DNA of 64,000 nt from Nodularia sp. NIES-3585 (GTDB lineage: Bacteria > Cyanobacteriota > Cyanobacteriia > Cyanobacteriales > Nostocaceae). Every line of letters starts with the position of its first letter. Positions within the stretch are counted from its first letter, which is position 1. Below are positions 55,112 to 63,579 of the stretch, piece after piece. The stretch lies in the NCBI RefSeq assembly GCF_002218065.1, contig NZ_BDUB01000001.1:2513270-2577269 (forward strand), written 5' to 3'. Position numbers and translations under genes: made by a program. The notes beneath the pieces are model-generated. The model worked only from the letters and a program-made list of their open reading frames with translations. It ran no database searches and was not told the origin of the DNA.

Positions 55112-55383
55112 TAAGTCACAGGGGAAGAACCAGCCGATTCCTGTTCCGATTTAGCGGCTTCGAGTTGCTTGGTTTCCAGTTCAGCAGAACTTTTCACAGC
55201 CTGTTCTATTTGTTCAGCTTCCCGTTTAAACTCGCTTTGAAATTCACTAGAGGCTTCTTGAAAACCGCGCACTGCTTTGCCGACACTACGACCAATTTCT
55301 GGCAACTTCTTCGGGCCAAAGATTAACAATGCCACTACCATAATTAGACCCATTTCCGGCAGACCGATACCAAATACATTCAT
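55111..55383 (-). CDS. tatA: Sec-independent translocase protein TatA/TatE
   Basis: 90 residues from ATG at 55383 (MNVFGIGLPEMG); the frame opens 11 codons earlier, but those residues do not belong to the family. One membrane helix (LPEMGLIMVVALLIFGPKKL), the FGPKKLPEIGRSVGKAVRGF hinge and amphipathic helix, then a charged coiled tail. Oligomerises to form the Tat pore for folded proteins, in the thylakoid and plasma membranes. The stop codon coincides with a MITE insertion, so the last few residues may have changed. Confidence 0.92.
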   Translation of the reverse strand: MNVFGIGLPEMGLIMVVALLIFGPKKLPEIGRSVGKAVRGFQEASSEFQSEFKREAEQIEQAVKSSAELETKQLEAAKSEQESAGSSPVT

Positions 55384-55482
55384 GTGGTTTCTCCTATAAA
55401 TATACAATGCGGTCAAGCTAGGCTCTTTTCATCTATACCATGCTGACTTATTTAAGGCTAACGTTTTTGGTATCAAACCCAT

Positions 55483-55505
55483 AAAAAAACCCGGACAAGC
55501 CGGGT
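55483..55505 (-). terminator. Rho-independent terminator of psbH
   Basis: On the minus strand ACCCGG-CTTGT-CCGGGT is followed by seven T. It lies 20 bp past the psbH stop. Confidence 0.85.
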
Positions 55506-55524
55506 ACAGATTCGGTGTATTCAA

Positions 55525-55728
55525 TTAGCCGCCTAAACTGCGCCAATCAACCATTACGTCCTGAATTAACAGAGACTTGTTGTAAACTTGCAGAATAATC
55601 AGCAGAAACACGAAAAATAAGAGCATAAAAACACCCATTACAGGTGTAGTACCCCAACCCGGAGCTACCTTACCGTACTCAGAGTTCAAAGGTTTTAGGA
55701 TATCTCCTAACCTAGTTCGTTGTGCCAT
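55525..55728 (-). CDS. psbH: Photosystem II protein H
   Basis: 67 residues, standard cyanobacterial length (no N-terminal phosphorylation extension of the plant protein). [20 protein letters not shown] then [20 protein letters not shown] (single thylakoid helix) and [14 protein letters not shown]. Structural subunit of PSII at the QB/CP47 side, in thylakoids. Divergently placed from psbN, the classic arrangement. Confidence 0.97.
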   Translation of the reverse strand: MAQRTRLGDILKPLNSEYGKVAPGWGTTPVMGVFMLLFFVFLLIILQVYNKSLLIQDVMVDWRSLGG

Positions 55729-55954
55729 AGTTCCCCTAAGATTCAGTTACCAAAGCTTTTTTTCATCTTCTGTAATATTCTACTATCATGAAGCGCCTGC
55801 CTGATAAATTGCCATCAGCAAAATAAATTGAGTCAGTGACAGCGAAACAAATGTTAGAATAATCAAGCTCAAGCACGTAATTGTGCCAAGTGGGGTAGAA
55901 CCCCAAATAATAACACTCATAATTAATCCCAAATTTATGGAACAACTTATGGCT

Positions 55955-56086
55955 ATGGAACCCGCCACCATTATTAGTATTTCCGTTGGCGCTGCTTTAG
56001 TAGCTGTCACTGGTTATGCAATTTATATGTCTTTCGGTCCTCCTAGCAAACAGTTAGCAGACCCCTTTGAAGACCATGAAGACTAG
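55955..56086 (+). CDS. psbN: PsbN, photosystem II assembly factor
   Basis: 43 residues from the ATG at 55955 ([20 protein letters not shown]), although the frame is open from 55883 and has ATGs at 55937 and 55949. The later start gives the universal MEPAT N-terminus. One membrane helix, then [20 protein letters not shown] and HED. In plastids PsbN acts in PSII reaction-centre assembly rather than as a subunit. Opposite strand to psbH, 226 bp between starts. Confidence 0.95.
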   Translation: MEPATIISISVGAALVAVTGYAIYMSFGPPSKQLADPFEDHED

Positions 56087-56134
56087 AGCCGCAAGGCGGA
56101 AGTCAAAAGTCAAAAGTCAAAAGTTAAAACTGTA

Positions 56135-59100
56135 CTAGTTTCTGGGAACAGTTGACAGGCTGTTCACTTGGAAAGTAGCAATTTTTTTAGGCTGTATTGT
56201 TAAGTTTTGTGGCTCAGATGAGTTAAACTCTAACAAATCTGATTCATTCCCTAGATACAGCCCCAAATCGCTCTGTAAAGATAACTCGGCTATTTCTCCG
56301 TGACATTCGTAACACCGCAGGATTAATTGCTGGGAGTTATCTTCAGAGGGCTTGAAGGCCATTAAGATTAAATTTTCAGCTGATAAATTGAGAAAACTTA
56401 CCCCTGCGGAACTGCTAAGTGTTTTGGGGTTGAGTCCTGGCTGAGTAGTCAGGGGATTAATAATTACTTGTAAGGGAATATTCAACTCATAACCCCGCTT
56501 GACTGTGTTGGCTGACTCCCAACTACCCGCGTGGGGATATAAGGCGTATGTAAATTCATGCAAGCCTCTATCGGTTTCTGGGTCAGGCCAGTTAGGACTG
56601 CGTAATAGGGTCAGGCGTAATTGATTTGGTTGGCTATCATAACCGTATTTACAATCATTGAGTAAACTTACACCGTAAATATCTGACTCTGTTTCCCCAG
56701 TTAAATCAGCCCAACGCAAGGCGGGAACTTCCCATTTAGCTTGTTCTGCGGGTGTCTGGGGTTGAGTGGGGCGACGAATTGCACCGCAAGGAATTTCATA
56801 GGTAGCAAAATCTGCTTCAATATTTAAAGGAAACGCGGCTTTCACCATGACTTGATTTTCTTGCCAATTCACAGTAGAGGCAATTTTTAATAGTGGTGAA
56901 CCTGCTTGTAAAATATAATCTTGGCAAAATTCCGATTCACCTAATTGACGCACTACGCGGACACGACTTTGGACTAAGCCTTGTTCTAGCCATTGGATAG
57001 ATTTTAGCTTTGTGGGTGGTAAAGGATATTGGGCATAATTAGGATCAATATTCCAAGCATCCCAATATTGTCCGCTATCTTGGAAGGCTTGGAGTTGATT
57101 ACCAGCACCAGTTAAAACTTCCCGTTCATGGGTTTTGTCAAACACACTGGCTAAATCTCCGGTGTCAGCATTGACTGTAACTCGCAGGAATTCATTTTCC
57201 AAAATCCAGTCTGAGGAAATGGGGAGAGGTGGAAGTGGGGAAGTGGGGGAAATCCAAAAGATGCGATAGCCAACGGGGGGAATTTCCGCAGCGAGAAACA
57301 ATAGTTTTGATGATTCCGATAGTTGGGAAATAATTGGCTGTCCTGAAATATCGTGAACTTGCCAATGTGGATGAGATGACGGTAATTTGACAGATACTAC
57401 CTCAGAACGCTGCCAATTGAGAGCATTGAAAATAAATATTGGTTGTGCTTCAGGATGCGGGGGCGGTGGTAAAATAGTTTGGGATGCGATCGCTAACAAA
57501 GATTCTTGTAATATCTTGGTTCCGACTTGTTCCACTTGCTGCCATTCTGGGAGTGCATCCTGATAAACTTGGGTAATGGAAGAACCGGGTAAAATATCGT
57601 GAAACTGGTTAAATAAAACTTTTTTCCAAGCTTTTTCAATTTCGGCTTGGGGATATATCGCCCCACAGCTAACAGTGGCTAAAGTGGCAAATAATTCAGC
57701 TTGATATAATAAATCTTCACAACGTCGATTCCAGCGTTTTTGGTCGGCGTGGGTAGTATAGCAACCGCGATGGAATTCTAAATATAGTTCATCATTCCAA
57801 GTGGGAAGGGGATTAGTTGCTTTATCCTTAATTTGCTGTAAATACTTTTCTGAGGTGGTAAATTCCATCTCTGGGAAGACAGGAGACTTTTGCCAGCGTT
57901 GGGCAGTTTCTAACATATCACGGGTAGGGCCGCCGCCGTGGTCGCCGACACCGGGAAGCCAGAGAGAATCTTCTAAGCCTGTTTTGCTTTGCCATTCACA
58001 GGCATATTCTGCCATTTTTACCGCATCAATGCCTTGACCGATGAGTGCAGACATCACACTAAAGATTTCACTGCCATCAGGCGATCGCCACCAAAAAGCC
58101 TCATAATCAAACTGGGTAGTATCATTCCACCGCAACTTCTGAGTTACAAAAAACTCAATCCCAGCATTGACAAAAAACTGCGGTAAAGTCGCACAAAAAC
58201 CAAAAGTGTCAGGTAACCAAGCCACAGCAGAAAGTTTACCAAACTTAGCTTTTGTATAACGCTGACCATACAACAACTGACGCACAATCGACTCACCAGA
58301 AATCAAATTTAGTTCTGGTTCCACCCACATACCGCCCACAACCTCCCAACGTCCAGCCGCTACCTGTGCTTGAATTTTCTCAAACAAATCCGGGCGATGT
58401 TCCTCAACCCAAGCATAAAGCGCCGGAGTCGAATGGCAAAAAATTAACTCAGGAAACTCAGCCTGTAACTTCAACACCGACTCAAAAGTATTTTGCGCCG
58501 CCTTCCAAGTATCACTCACAGGCCAAAGCCATGCTAAATCTAAATGAGCATGACCTAATAAGTATATTTTAGGATTTAAAACGCCGATAAACGCCGATAA
58601 ACGCTGATAATTTTCCCGCAGGGCTACAAAAATTTCTTCCCATTCTCTTCCCTCTTCCTTGGCGTTCTTGGCGACTTGGCGGTTAGTTACTCCCCCCACC
58701 ACCTCAGCCAAATCACCCAACCTATCCGGCGCAAACCTTCTTAAAAAAACCTGTACCACCGCCAACTCATCAGCCAAAAAGCCCGGATCAGGATTATGAT
58801 CATCATAAGACTCAAAAACAAGGAGCGATCGCACCAAAGCACCAAAATCATGCCCAGGACTCACCAAACGCAAAGCCACAACAAACTCCTCACCAGGAGT
58901 CACCCCTTGACTAAGCAGCACTCTTGGCGAACAATCAAATAAATCTCCCTCCAGCACTAACTCCCCATTGACGTAAATCTCAGCCAAATCTGCCCACCAA
59001 AGCAACGCCAGCCGCAAAGACAAACCAGCCAAAGGATACCCCTGTAAATTTTGGGGAACCACAAACCTTTGCACCAACCAAAGCACCTTTTTGCCGCCTG

Positions 59101-59296
59101 TCCAAGCAATATGTTCCTTAGCATTTAGTTGGACAAGATGCCAATCAGACAAATCAGATGTAGCAATATCAGTAATATTACAGTCAGATTCCTGGTATAG
59201 CCAACGAGATTGAACATTAACTTGACAAAAAGAGCGCAGTTGGTCAATAGTTGCCGAGATAAATTCAGTATGGGATGTTGATATGGGCAGAGTCAT
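56135..59296 (-). CDS. Alpha-mannosidase, glycoside hydrolase family 38
   Basis: 1053 residues from MTLPISTSH (59296); the frame extends to 59380, but that would overlap the divergent gene at 59351 and its added residues look random. An N-terminal beta-sandwich region precedes the GH38 catalytic barrel: KIYLLGHAHLDLAWLWPVSD (zinc His/Asp), AVAWLPDTFGFCATLPQ (nucleophile Asp), and LPGVGDHGGGPTRD. Then three-helix domain and C-terminal beta-sandwiches. Retaining Zn-dependent cleavage of alpha-mannosides, in the cytosol (no signal peptide). Monocistronic. Confidence 0.9.
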   Translation of the reverse strand: MTLPISTSHTEFISATIDQLRSFCQVNVQSRWLYQESDCNITDIATSDLSDWHLVQLNAKEHIAWTGGKKVLWLVQRFVVPQNLQGYPLAGLSLRLALLWWADLAEIYVNGELVLEGDLFDCSPRVLLSQGVTPGEEFVVALRLVSPGHDFGALVRSLLVFESYDDHNPDPGFLADELAVVQVFLRRFAPDRLGDLAEVVGGVTNRQVAKNAKEEGREWEEIFVALRENYQRLSAFIGVLNPKIYLLGHAHLDLAWLWPVSDTWKAAQNTFESVLKLQAEFPELIFCHSTPALYAWVEEHRPDLFEKIQAQVAAGRWEVVGGMWVEPELNLISGESIVRQLLYGQRYTKAKFGKLSAVAWLPDTFGFCATLPQFFVNAGIEFFVTQKLRWNDTTQFDYEAFWWRSPDGSEIFSVMSALIGQGIDAVKMAEYACEWQSKTGLEDSLWLPGVGDHGGGPTRDMLETAQRWQKSPVFPEMEFTTSEKYLQQIKDKATNPLPTWNDELYLEFHRGCYTTHADQKRWNRRCEDLLYQAELFATLATVSCGAIYPQAEIEKAWKKVLFNQFHDILPGSSITQVYQDALPEWQQVEQVGTKILQESLLAIASQTILPPPPHPEAQPIFIFNALNWQRSEVVSVKLPSSHPHWQVHDISGQPIISQLSESSKLLFLAAEIPPVGYRIFWISPTSPLPPLPISSDWILENEFLRVTVNADTGDLASVFDKTHEREVLTGAGNQLQAFQDSGQYWDAWNIDPNYAQYPLPPTKLKSIQWLEQGLVQSRVRVVRQLGESEFCQDYILQAGSPLLKIASTVNWQENQVMVKAAFPLNIEADFATYEIPCGAIRRPTQPQTPAEQAKWEVPALRWADLTGETESDIYGVSLLNDCKYGYDSQPNQLRLTLLRSPNWPDPETDRGLHEFTYALYPHAGSWESANTVKRGYELNIPLQVIINPLTTQPGLNPKTLSSSAGVSFLNLSAENLILMAFKPSEDNSQQLILRCYECHGEIAELSLQSDLGLYLGNESDLLEFNSSEPQNLTIQPKKIATFQVNSLSTVPRN

Positions 59297-59350
59297 ATAT
59301 TCGTTAAAATTATTGTTGGGCGGGAGTCTTACAACTAACAAATCACCATC

Positions 59351-60787
59351 ATGTCTCCTGGTTCCTCTGGCCGTTATCAAAGCAAATTACTTAACTTTGT
59401 CCACCTGCAAACTCGGCGGTTGACACAAAAATGGGATCACACCTACCGACATTTGCAAGTTGCAACGAAGTGGAGTGTGGAACTATTACTTTACCCCGTC
59501 TACAGATTCTTGAATCCTACAGAATCATTTGGTAAAACTCTAGAGGGTCAAGAACCACAACCCAGGTTAAAATTACCACCCGAAACTCCCCCAACTGCTG
59601 ATACAGTAATAGAACAAGTCTTAGCAGCAGTCAAAAGTTTAGCTTCTGAGTCAGACGCTGCTGAACCCGCCAAAACATCAGCCCCTTTGAAGTTGGTGGG
59701 ATTTTTGCGGTCAAAACTTTTGCGTCATCCCCCTCGTGAATCCTTAACCATTTCCGAAAATATCCAGCCATATTTGCCAGTAATGCGGGGAATTGCCACA
59801 AATTTGGTCAGTCGCAATTTGGTACTTGTCACCGCCAACAATGAAATTTTGGATATTTTGACACCCCAGCAACAGGCAAAGTTAACAGACAGGATTATTT
59901 GTGAAGTTGGTAATTACTGGCATTCTTGGCAATTAGCTGAAAATAAACCACAGAATCAAATACTACCAAAAATTGACCGAATTTTCGCCCAAATCACTGG
60001 CAGACACTCAGTTAATATAGCAGCATTGCCTGAAGGCACAGCAAAAGATTTACTTAATACTCATAAATTAATAGCATTCTTAGACGCATCTATTGCTAAC
60101 TGGGAAACCAAAGGTTTATTACCCCTGCAACAGCGCAGCCAAGAAATTATCCGAGTTGCCAAAACTCAGCTAAATATATTTATTTATGGTAAAGAACAGG
60201 TAGCTGCTAGAGGGAATATGGCAGTTAATCCTGATAATTTAGAAAATCAGATATTGAATATTCCGGCTTTAATCGAAGCTGCCATTAATTACTTTTTTGG
60301 AGTTAGTAAACATAAAGAATTTGAGCCAAAAAATAGTTATGGGCAATTGCAAGATAAACTACCCCATAATCGCCGTTTCCAGAATGAGGTTTTAGTAAAA
60401 GATTCATGGTTGAATTTCAGTGATTTGTTTGGTAACTCGGATACTCTTCCTGACAAGCCAGTTTCATTCAAAAACTTAGGTGAAACTAAACCAAAAGCCA
60501 AATCTGGTTGGTTGCAAAAGTCAAAATCTAGCCGCCAACTCACCCCGACCCAAAGAAATTCTGGAAAACCCTCGGAAAAGCTTAATTCCCAAGCCATAAC
60601 TAAGAATCGCCACAATAACCAAGTTGAAGCCAAGCCAGACTGGATAGACGTTGAAGCAACTTTTATCGGCTATGATAAACATCCTTTAGAACAACTTCTA
60701 GAGTGGCTTGATCATGCTATACTCTGGCTAGAAGAAATTATTGTGAAAGTTTATCAGTTTTTACAAAGTTTATGGCGTGGTAAATAA
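59351..60787 (+). CDS. Conserved cyanobacterial protein of unknown function
   Basis: 478 residues. Basic N-terminus with amphipathic helix (FVHLQTRRLTQKWDHTYRHL) and a hydrophobic patch VELLLYPVYRF; Pro-rich linker; helical middle (SENIQPYLPVMRGIATNLVS ... LTPQQQAKLTDRIICEVGNY); long Lys/Ser-rich disordered part; C-terminal EQLLEWLDHAILWLEEIIVK amphipathic helix. No named domain. Likely membrane-associated at both ends. Divergent from the mannosidase gene. Confidence 0.7.
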   Translation: MSPGSSGRYQSKLLNFVHLQTRRLTQKWDHTYRHLQVATKWSVELLLYPVYRFLNPTESFGKTLEGQEPQPRLKLPPETPPTADTVIEQVLAAVKSLASESDAAEPAKTSAPLKLVGFLRSKLLRHPPRESLTISENIQPYLPVMRGIATNLVSRNLVLVTANNEILDILTPQQQAKLTDRIICEVGNYWHSWQLAENKPQNQILPKIDRIFAQITGRHSVNIAALPEGTAKDLLNTHKLIAFLDASIANWETKGLLPLQQRSQEIIRVAKTQLNIFIYGKEQVAARGNMAVNPDNLENQILNIPALIEAAINYFFGVSKHKEFEPKNSYGQLQDKLPHNRRFQNEVLVKDSWLNFSDLFGNSDTLPDKPVSFKNLGETKPKAKSGWLQKSKSSRQLTPTQRNSGKPSEKLNSQAITKNRHNNQVEAKPDWIDVEATFIGYDKHPLEQLLEWLDHAILWLEEIIVKVYQFLQSLWRGK

Positions 60788-60892
60788 TTTGTATGCCACA
60801 AATTGGCATGATAGTTACTATAATTAATTCTCATGTTTCAAACTTGGATGTTTGAAGTTAATTTTTTTTAGTACTACTGGTGGTTTTTTTGC

Positions 60893-61189
60893 GTGAAAAT
60901 TATTGTCTACTGTAAATACTTCAATTTTAAAAATCCGCTAGATAAACCGAAACAGGAAACATTTGTGGTTAATTTACCCCAAATTCCCCAGGTTGGAGAA
61001 ACAATTGTAATTGAAAGAATTTCCCCCCAGAAACAGTTTGTGATTATTTTTGAGTATGTTGTGACAGCAGTACAGTTTAATGCTTCTAGGGAATTGAATG
61101 ATGCGGCTGATGCTCAAATTAGTGCATCTTTGAATCACTGTTGGGAGGGAACATCAAATTTCAAAGTGGATAACTTTTTAGAAAAATAA
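60893..61189 (+). CDS. Small conserved protein of unknown function
   Basis: 98 residues from a GTG (GTGAAAATTATTG...). Beta-rich first 65 residues (IIVYCKYFNFKNPLDKPKQE; VVNLPQIPQVGETIVIERIS; FVIIFEYVVTAVQF), then a polar tail. No signal peptide or motif. 105 bp after the 59351 gene on the same strand. The ordered strand pattern supports a real protein. Confidence 0.6.
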   Translation: MKIIVYCKYFNFKNPLDKPKQETFVVNLPQIPQVGETIVIERISPQKQFVIIFEYVVTAVQFNASRELNDAADAQISASLNHCWEGTSNFKVDNFLEK

Positions 61190-61226
61190 TAGCAGTAAGT
61201 GAGCTAAGGAAGCTTGAATTTTTGAC

Positions 61227-61258
61227 GGTGCGTTGCGCTACGCGACAACACACCCTAC
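61227..61258. repeat. Partial copy of the GTAGGGTG-ended repeat
   Basis: GGTGCGTTGCGCTACGCGACAACACACCCTAC: the reverse complement of the left third of the 54844-54922 element. Confidence 0.6.
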
Positions 61259-61301
61259 GTTAAAATTTCTTAACATATCTGGAAATATTAGTGGTGACTT
61301 A

Positions 61302-61331
61302 CTTTCCTTCTTCCTTCTTCCTTCTTCCTTT
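61302..61331. repeat. Polypyrimidine tandem repeat (CTTCCTT units)
   Basis: Four tandem CTTCCTT heptamers just past the plsC-like gene, followed by dispersed-repeat pieces with CGCTACGCG palindromes up to about 61430. The whole gap 61190-61482 shows only repeats. Confidence 0.65.
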
Positions 61332-61482
61332 GTGTCCTTCTCCCAAGGGGAGACGCTACGCGAATGTGTCCTTTGTGGTATGCGCTACGCGCACGCTACG
61401 CGTTAGCGGAGCTTTCGCTTTAGCGATACGTTCCTCTTACATAGAAAAGACTAACCACAAAGGTAAGATGGAATTTTCCCTA

Positions 61483-62412
61483 TCACCACAAAATATGATT
61501 GAGGAAATGACGAAAAAGCTTGATTCCTTTTGGTTCTTGATAGTTAGTTGGTAAAAGATTAAGCATAGCGTTTTCTAATACCTCCAAAACTGTATCCACT
61601 TCCGGGCGCTTGATTCTCGAAGTTTGAGAAAAATATAATGGTTCCCCAAAGCGCACAATTAACTCTTTGCCTAAATAAAGGTCATGAGTGCCAATTATTA
61701 CTACTGGTATAATTGGTACACCAGCCCGCAAAGCGTAAATCACAGTCCCGCGCTTCAGGGGGAGATGTAATTGACCTTCGGCGCTTCCCAAGCGTCCTTC
61801 GGGAAACACTATCAGTCCGTTACCCTGAGACAAAATTCCCTGTACAATGCGGTCTATTTGGCGTAACGTCTGTATATCTCCCCCTGTGGGGACATTCTCC
61901 TCAATTGCTGTAGCTAGTTTCTGGAGGTCTTGTCTTCCAGCTTTAGCAGCTTCCATCACAGCTACCTCTTCTTTCCATACTCGTTCTAAAGGAATTACAC
62001 CTCCCACTAAACGCAGGACAAAACGTTTCCAAAACTTGTTATAAAGAGTACGCGCATCACCTAGAACATAGTAGTGGGGATGGGTGGGGAGTTCTCCCAG
62101 CAGCAGCAGGGGGTCGATATGGTGGAGATGGTTAGCAGCGAAGATGGCTGGTTCGTGAGGTATTTTGTCAAAGTTTTCGACTCGTACCCGAAAAATAGCA
62201 TGGATGAGCGATCGCAACACACAGCGACGCACCATAGCATGGACTCTGGTTTCTGGATGTCCCTGAGTCATAGCTTCCAGACGATGCAGAATTTCTTCTA
62301 TTGTATGGCGAACAGCGCGATCGCTAGCAGCAGCCACACCCTCTTGTACTCGCTGAATCGTTGTCGGAGTCAAAGTAGTATCTTTTTGCTGATGGCTAGA
62401 TGTTTGCTCCAT
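61483..62412 (-). CDS. PlsC-like 1-acyl-glycerol-3-phosphate acyltransferase
   Basis: 309 residues. Motif I FAANHLHHIDPLLLLGE (NHxxxxD), motif II region around GGVIPLERVW, motif III IVFPEGRLGSAEGQLHLPLK (FPEG), motif IV VPIIPVVIIGTHDLYL. Long N-terminal helical part (about 1-75) precedes the acyltransferase core. Transfers an acyl chain to lysophosphatidic acid or a related lipid at the membrane. A distinct LPLAT-type gene lies at 11856. Monocistronic. Confidence 0.88.
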   Translation of the reverse strand: MEQTSSHQQKDTTLTPTTIQRVQEGVAAASDRAVRHTIEEILHRLEAMTQGHPETRVHAMVRRCVLRSLIHAIFRVRVENFDKIPHEPAIFAANHLHHIDPLLLLGELPTHPHYYVLGDARTLYNKFWKRFVLRLVGGVIPLERVWKEEVAVMEAAKAGRQDLQKLATAIEENVPTGGDIQTLRQIDRIVQGILSQGNGLIVFPEGRLGSAEGQLHLPLKRGTVIYALRAGVPIIPVVIIGTHDLYLGKELIVRFGEPLYFSQTSRIKRPEVDTVLEVLENAMLNLLPTNYQEPKGIKLFRHFLNHILW

Positions 62413-62478
62413 TAAGATAGATAATTAACCCCCAGCTAGAAGATTTTCCAGATCAATTACTCGTATCATGTGCGACAG

Positions 62479-62497
62479 AGTTAGAGTTAGAGTTAGA
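62479..62497. repeat. Three tandem GAGTTA units
   Basis: GAGTTAGAGTTAGAGTTAGA in the gap between the divergent plsC-like and 62556 genes; a simple-sequence repeat in the promoter region of both. Confidence 0.55.
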
Positions 62498-62555
62498 ACG
62501 ATAATTACAAGATTGTATTTTAATTAGAATAGTGTATGAGTAAGGATTACAAAAA

Positions 62556-62900
62556 GTGCAAGTTCTAAAAAGAGCCATCAAACCACAAACCTATATATCA
62601 TTCCTTCACATCTACCCAACAACTTGGGGGACAGCTGGTGATATTTGTTTAGTCCGTAAATCTGTAGCTGATAACAGTGTATCGAAGTTTGTCGGTCACA
62701 AACTCCAACTAGTGATTCCCAAAGGAATGGAACGCAATGAATTGGCGGGCGTTCCAGTGATTAAAGTTGCGGGTCATGTCGGTGAGGGACATCCTAAAGA
62801 TGAGCATTCCGAATGGGAGGCTTATGAAGGTATAGATAGAGAACTAGCACTTGCGGCTATGAAACCTTGGGGCTTTAAGTTAATTGAGTTGACCAATTAA
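62556..62900 (+). CDS. Small protein of unknown function
   Basis: 114 residues from a GTG. Residues 10-60 are beta-rich (TYISFLHIYPTTWGTAGDIC; GHKLQLVIPKGMERNELAG), then a His/Glu-rich loop (VAGHVGEGHPKDEHSEWEAY) and a C-terminal helix and strand (LALAAMKPWGFKLIELTN). The histidines in the loop could bind metal, but no family was recognised. A good terminator follows at 62931, supporting a real transcription unit. Confidence 0.6.
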   Translation: MQVLKRAIKPQTYISFLHIYPTTWGTAGDICLVRKSVADNSVSKFVGHKLQLVIPKGMERNELAGVPVIKVAGHVGEGHPKDEHSEWEAYEGIDRELALAAMKPWGFKLIELTN

Positions 62901-62930
62901 CCCCCAATCAAGGCAAAATTCAGGTTTTTA

Positions 62931-62950
62931 ACCCGCTTGCGCGGGTTTTG
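62931..62950 (+). terminator. Rho-independent terminator of the 62556 gene
   Basis: AACCCGC-TTGC-GCGGGTT followed by TT, extended on the outside by GGCAAAA/TTTTGCC pairing. Starts 30 bp past the stop. Confidence 0.75.
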
Positions 62951-63217
62951 CCTGTATAGCCTCCAATTACCATGGTTTGGTGTAGAATACAGCACATCTC
63001 ATCTGATTCGGATTAACCTGTGTGGGTAGTTTGAATATTTACAAGTATCTAAAGACAAATCCAGTGTAGGGTGTGTTGTCGCGCAGCGCACCGTCAAAAC
63101 TTCCGCTTCAGTCTACGGCGTAACAAACCCTACGAACACATTTATATTTGTTCATGTACATGGAATTTTTATCGCCGACTTACTTGTAAAGTATTGTACA
63201 AACCTCCCAATTAGTAA
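62951..63217. other. Gap between convergent genes, mostly repeat
   Basis: Contains the GTAGGGTG-ended repeat copy at 63066-63133 and otherwise nothing recognised. Confidence 0.45.
63066..63133. repeat. 68-bp GTAGGGTG-ended repeat, copy C
   Basis: Starts GTAGGGTGTGTTGTCGCG and ends AACAAACCCTAC. Same ends and inner GTCGCGCAGCGCACC block as 54844-54922, with a different spacer. Confidence 0.65.
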
Positions 63218-63547
63218 TTATTTGTTAGCATCAGTGGAAAAATAAGTTGCTGATGATTGAAGATTTTTTTCAACCAAAACAGGTTTTCCCTTGACTGCGC
63301 CATGAGTCAAAGTACAAATCTTATAAAGATTTTCACACTCAAATATTGCCAAAACTAACTCTTTACCAGTTTGATATGGGGACGGTAAAGCCTTCCCTAC
63401 CTCACACTCCACATTCATTCCATTATCCAGCCACCGTAACTTCCAAATCCGCTTTTGGGTAATTGGTGCTTGGGCAAATTTAGCAATAGCACTATAGACA
63501 TCTTCTGCCCTAGTATGGTCATTGGCGGCTGGAATAAAAAATTTCAT
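63218..63547 (-). CDS. Conserved protein of unknown function
   Basis: 109 residues. Opens FFIPAANDHTRAEDVYSAIA, then WKLRWLDNGMNVECEVGKAL, ELVLAIFECENLYKICTLTH. An alpha-beta protein with one or two conserved Cys and no signal peptide. 32 bp downstream of the SDR gene on the same strand, so probably cotranscribed with it. Function unknown. Confidence 0.65.
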   Translation of the reverse strand: MKFFIPAANDHTRAEDVYSAIAKFAQAPITQKRIWKLRWLDNGMNVECEVGKALPSPYQTGKELVLAIFECENLYKICTLTHGAVKGKPVLVEKNLQSSATYFSTDANK

Positions 63548-63579
63548 AGGTTTTGGTTTTCCGCATCACTGGATTTCAG

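Noticed and set aside
59297-59380. Extended N-terminus of the alpha-mannosidase
   Set aside because: It would overlap the divergent gene at 59351 by 30 bp and the added residues do not resemble a signal peptide or family N-terminus.
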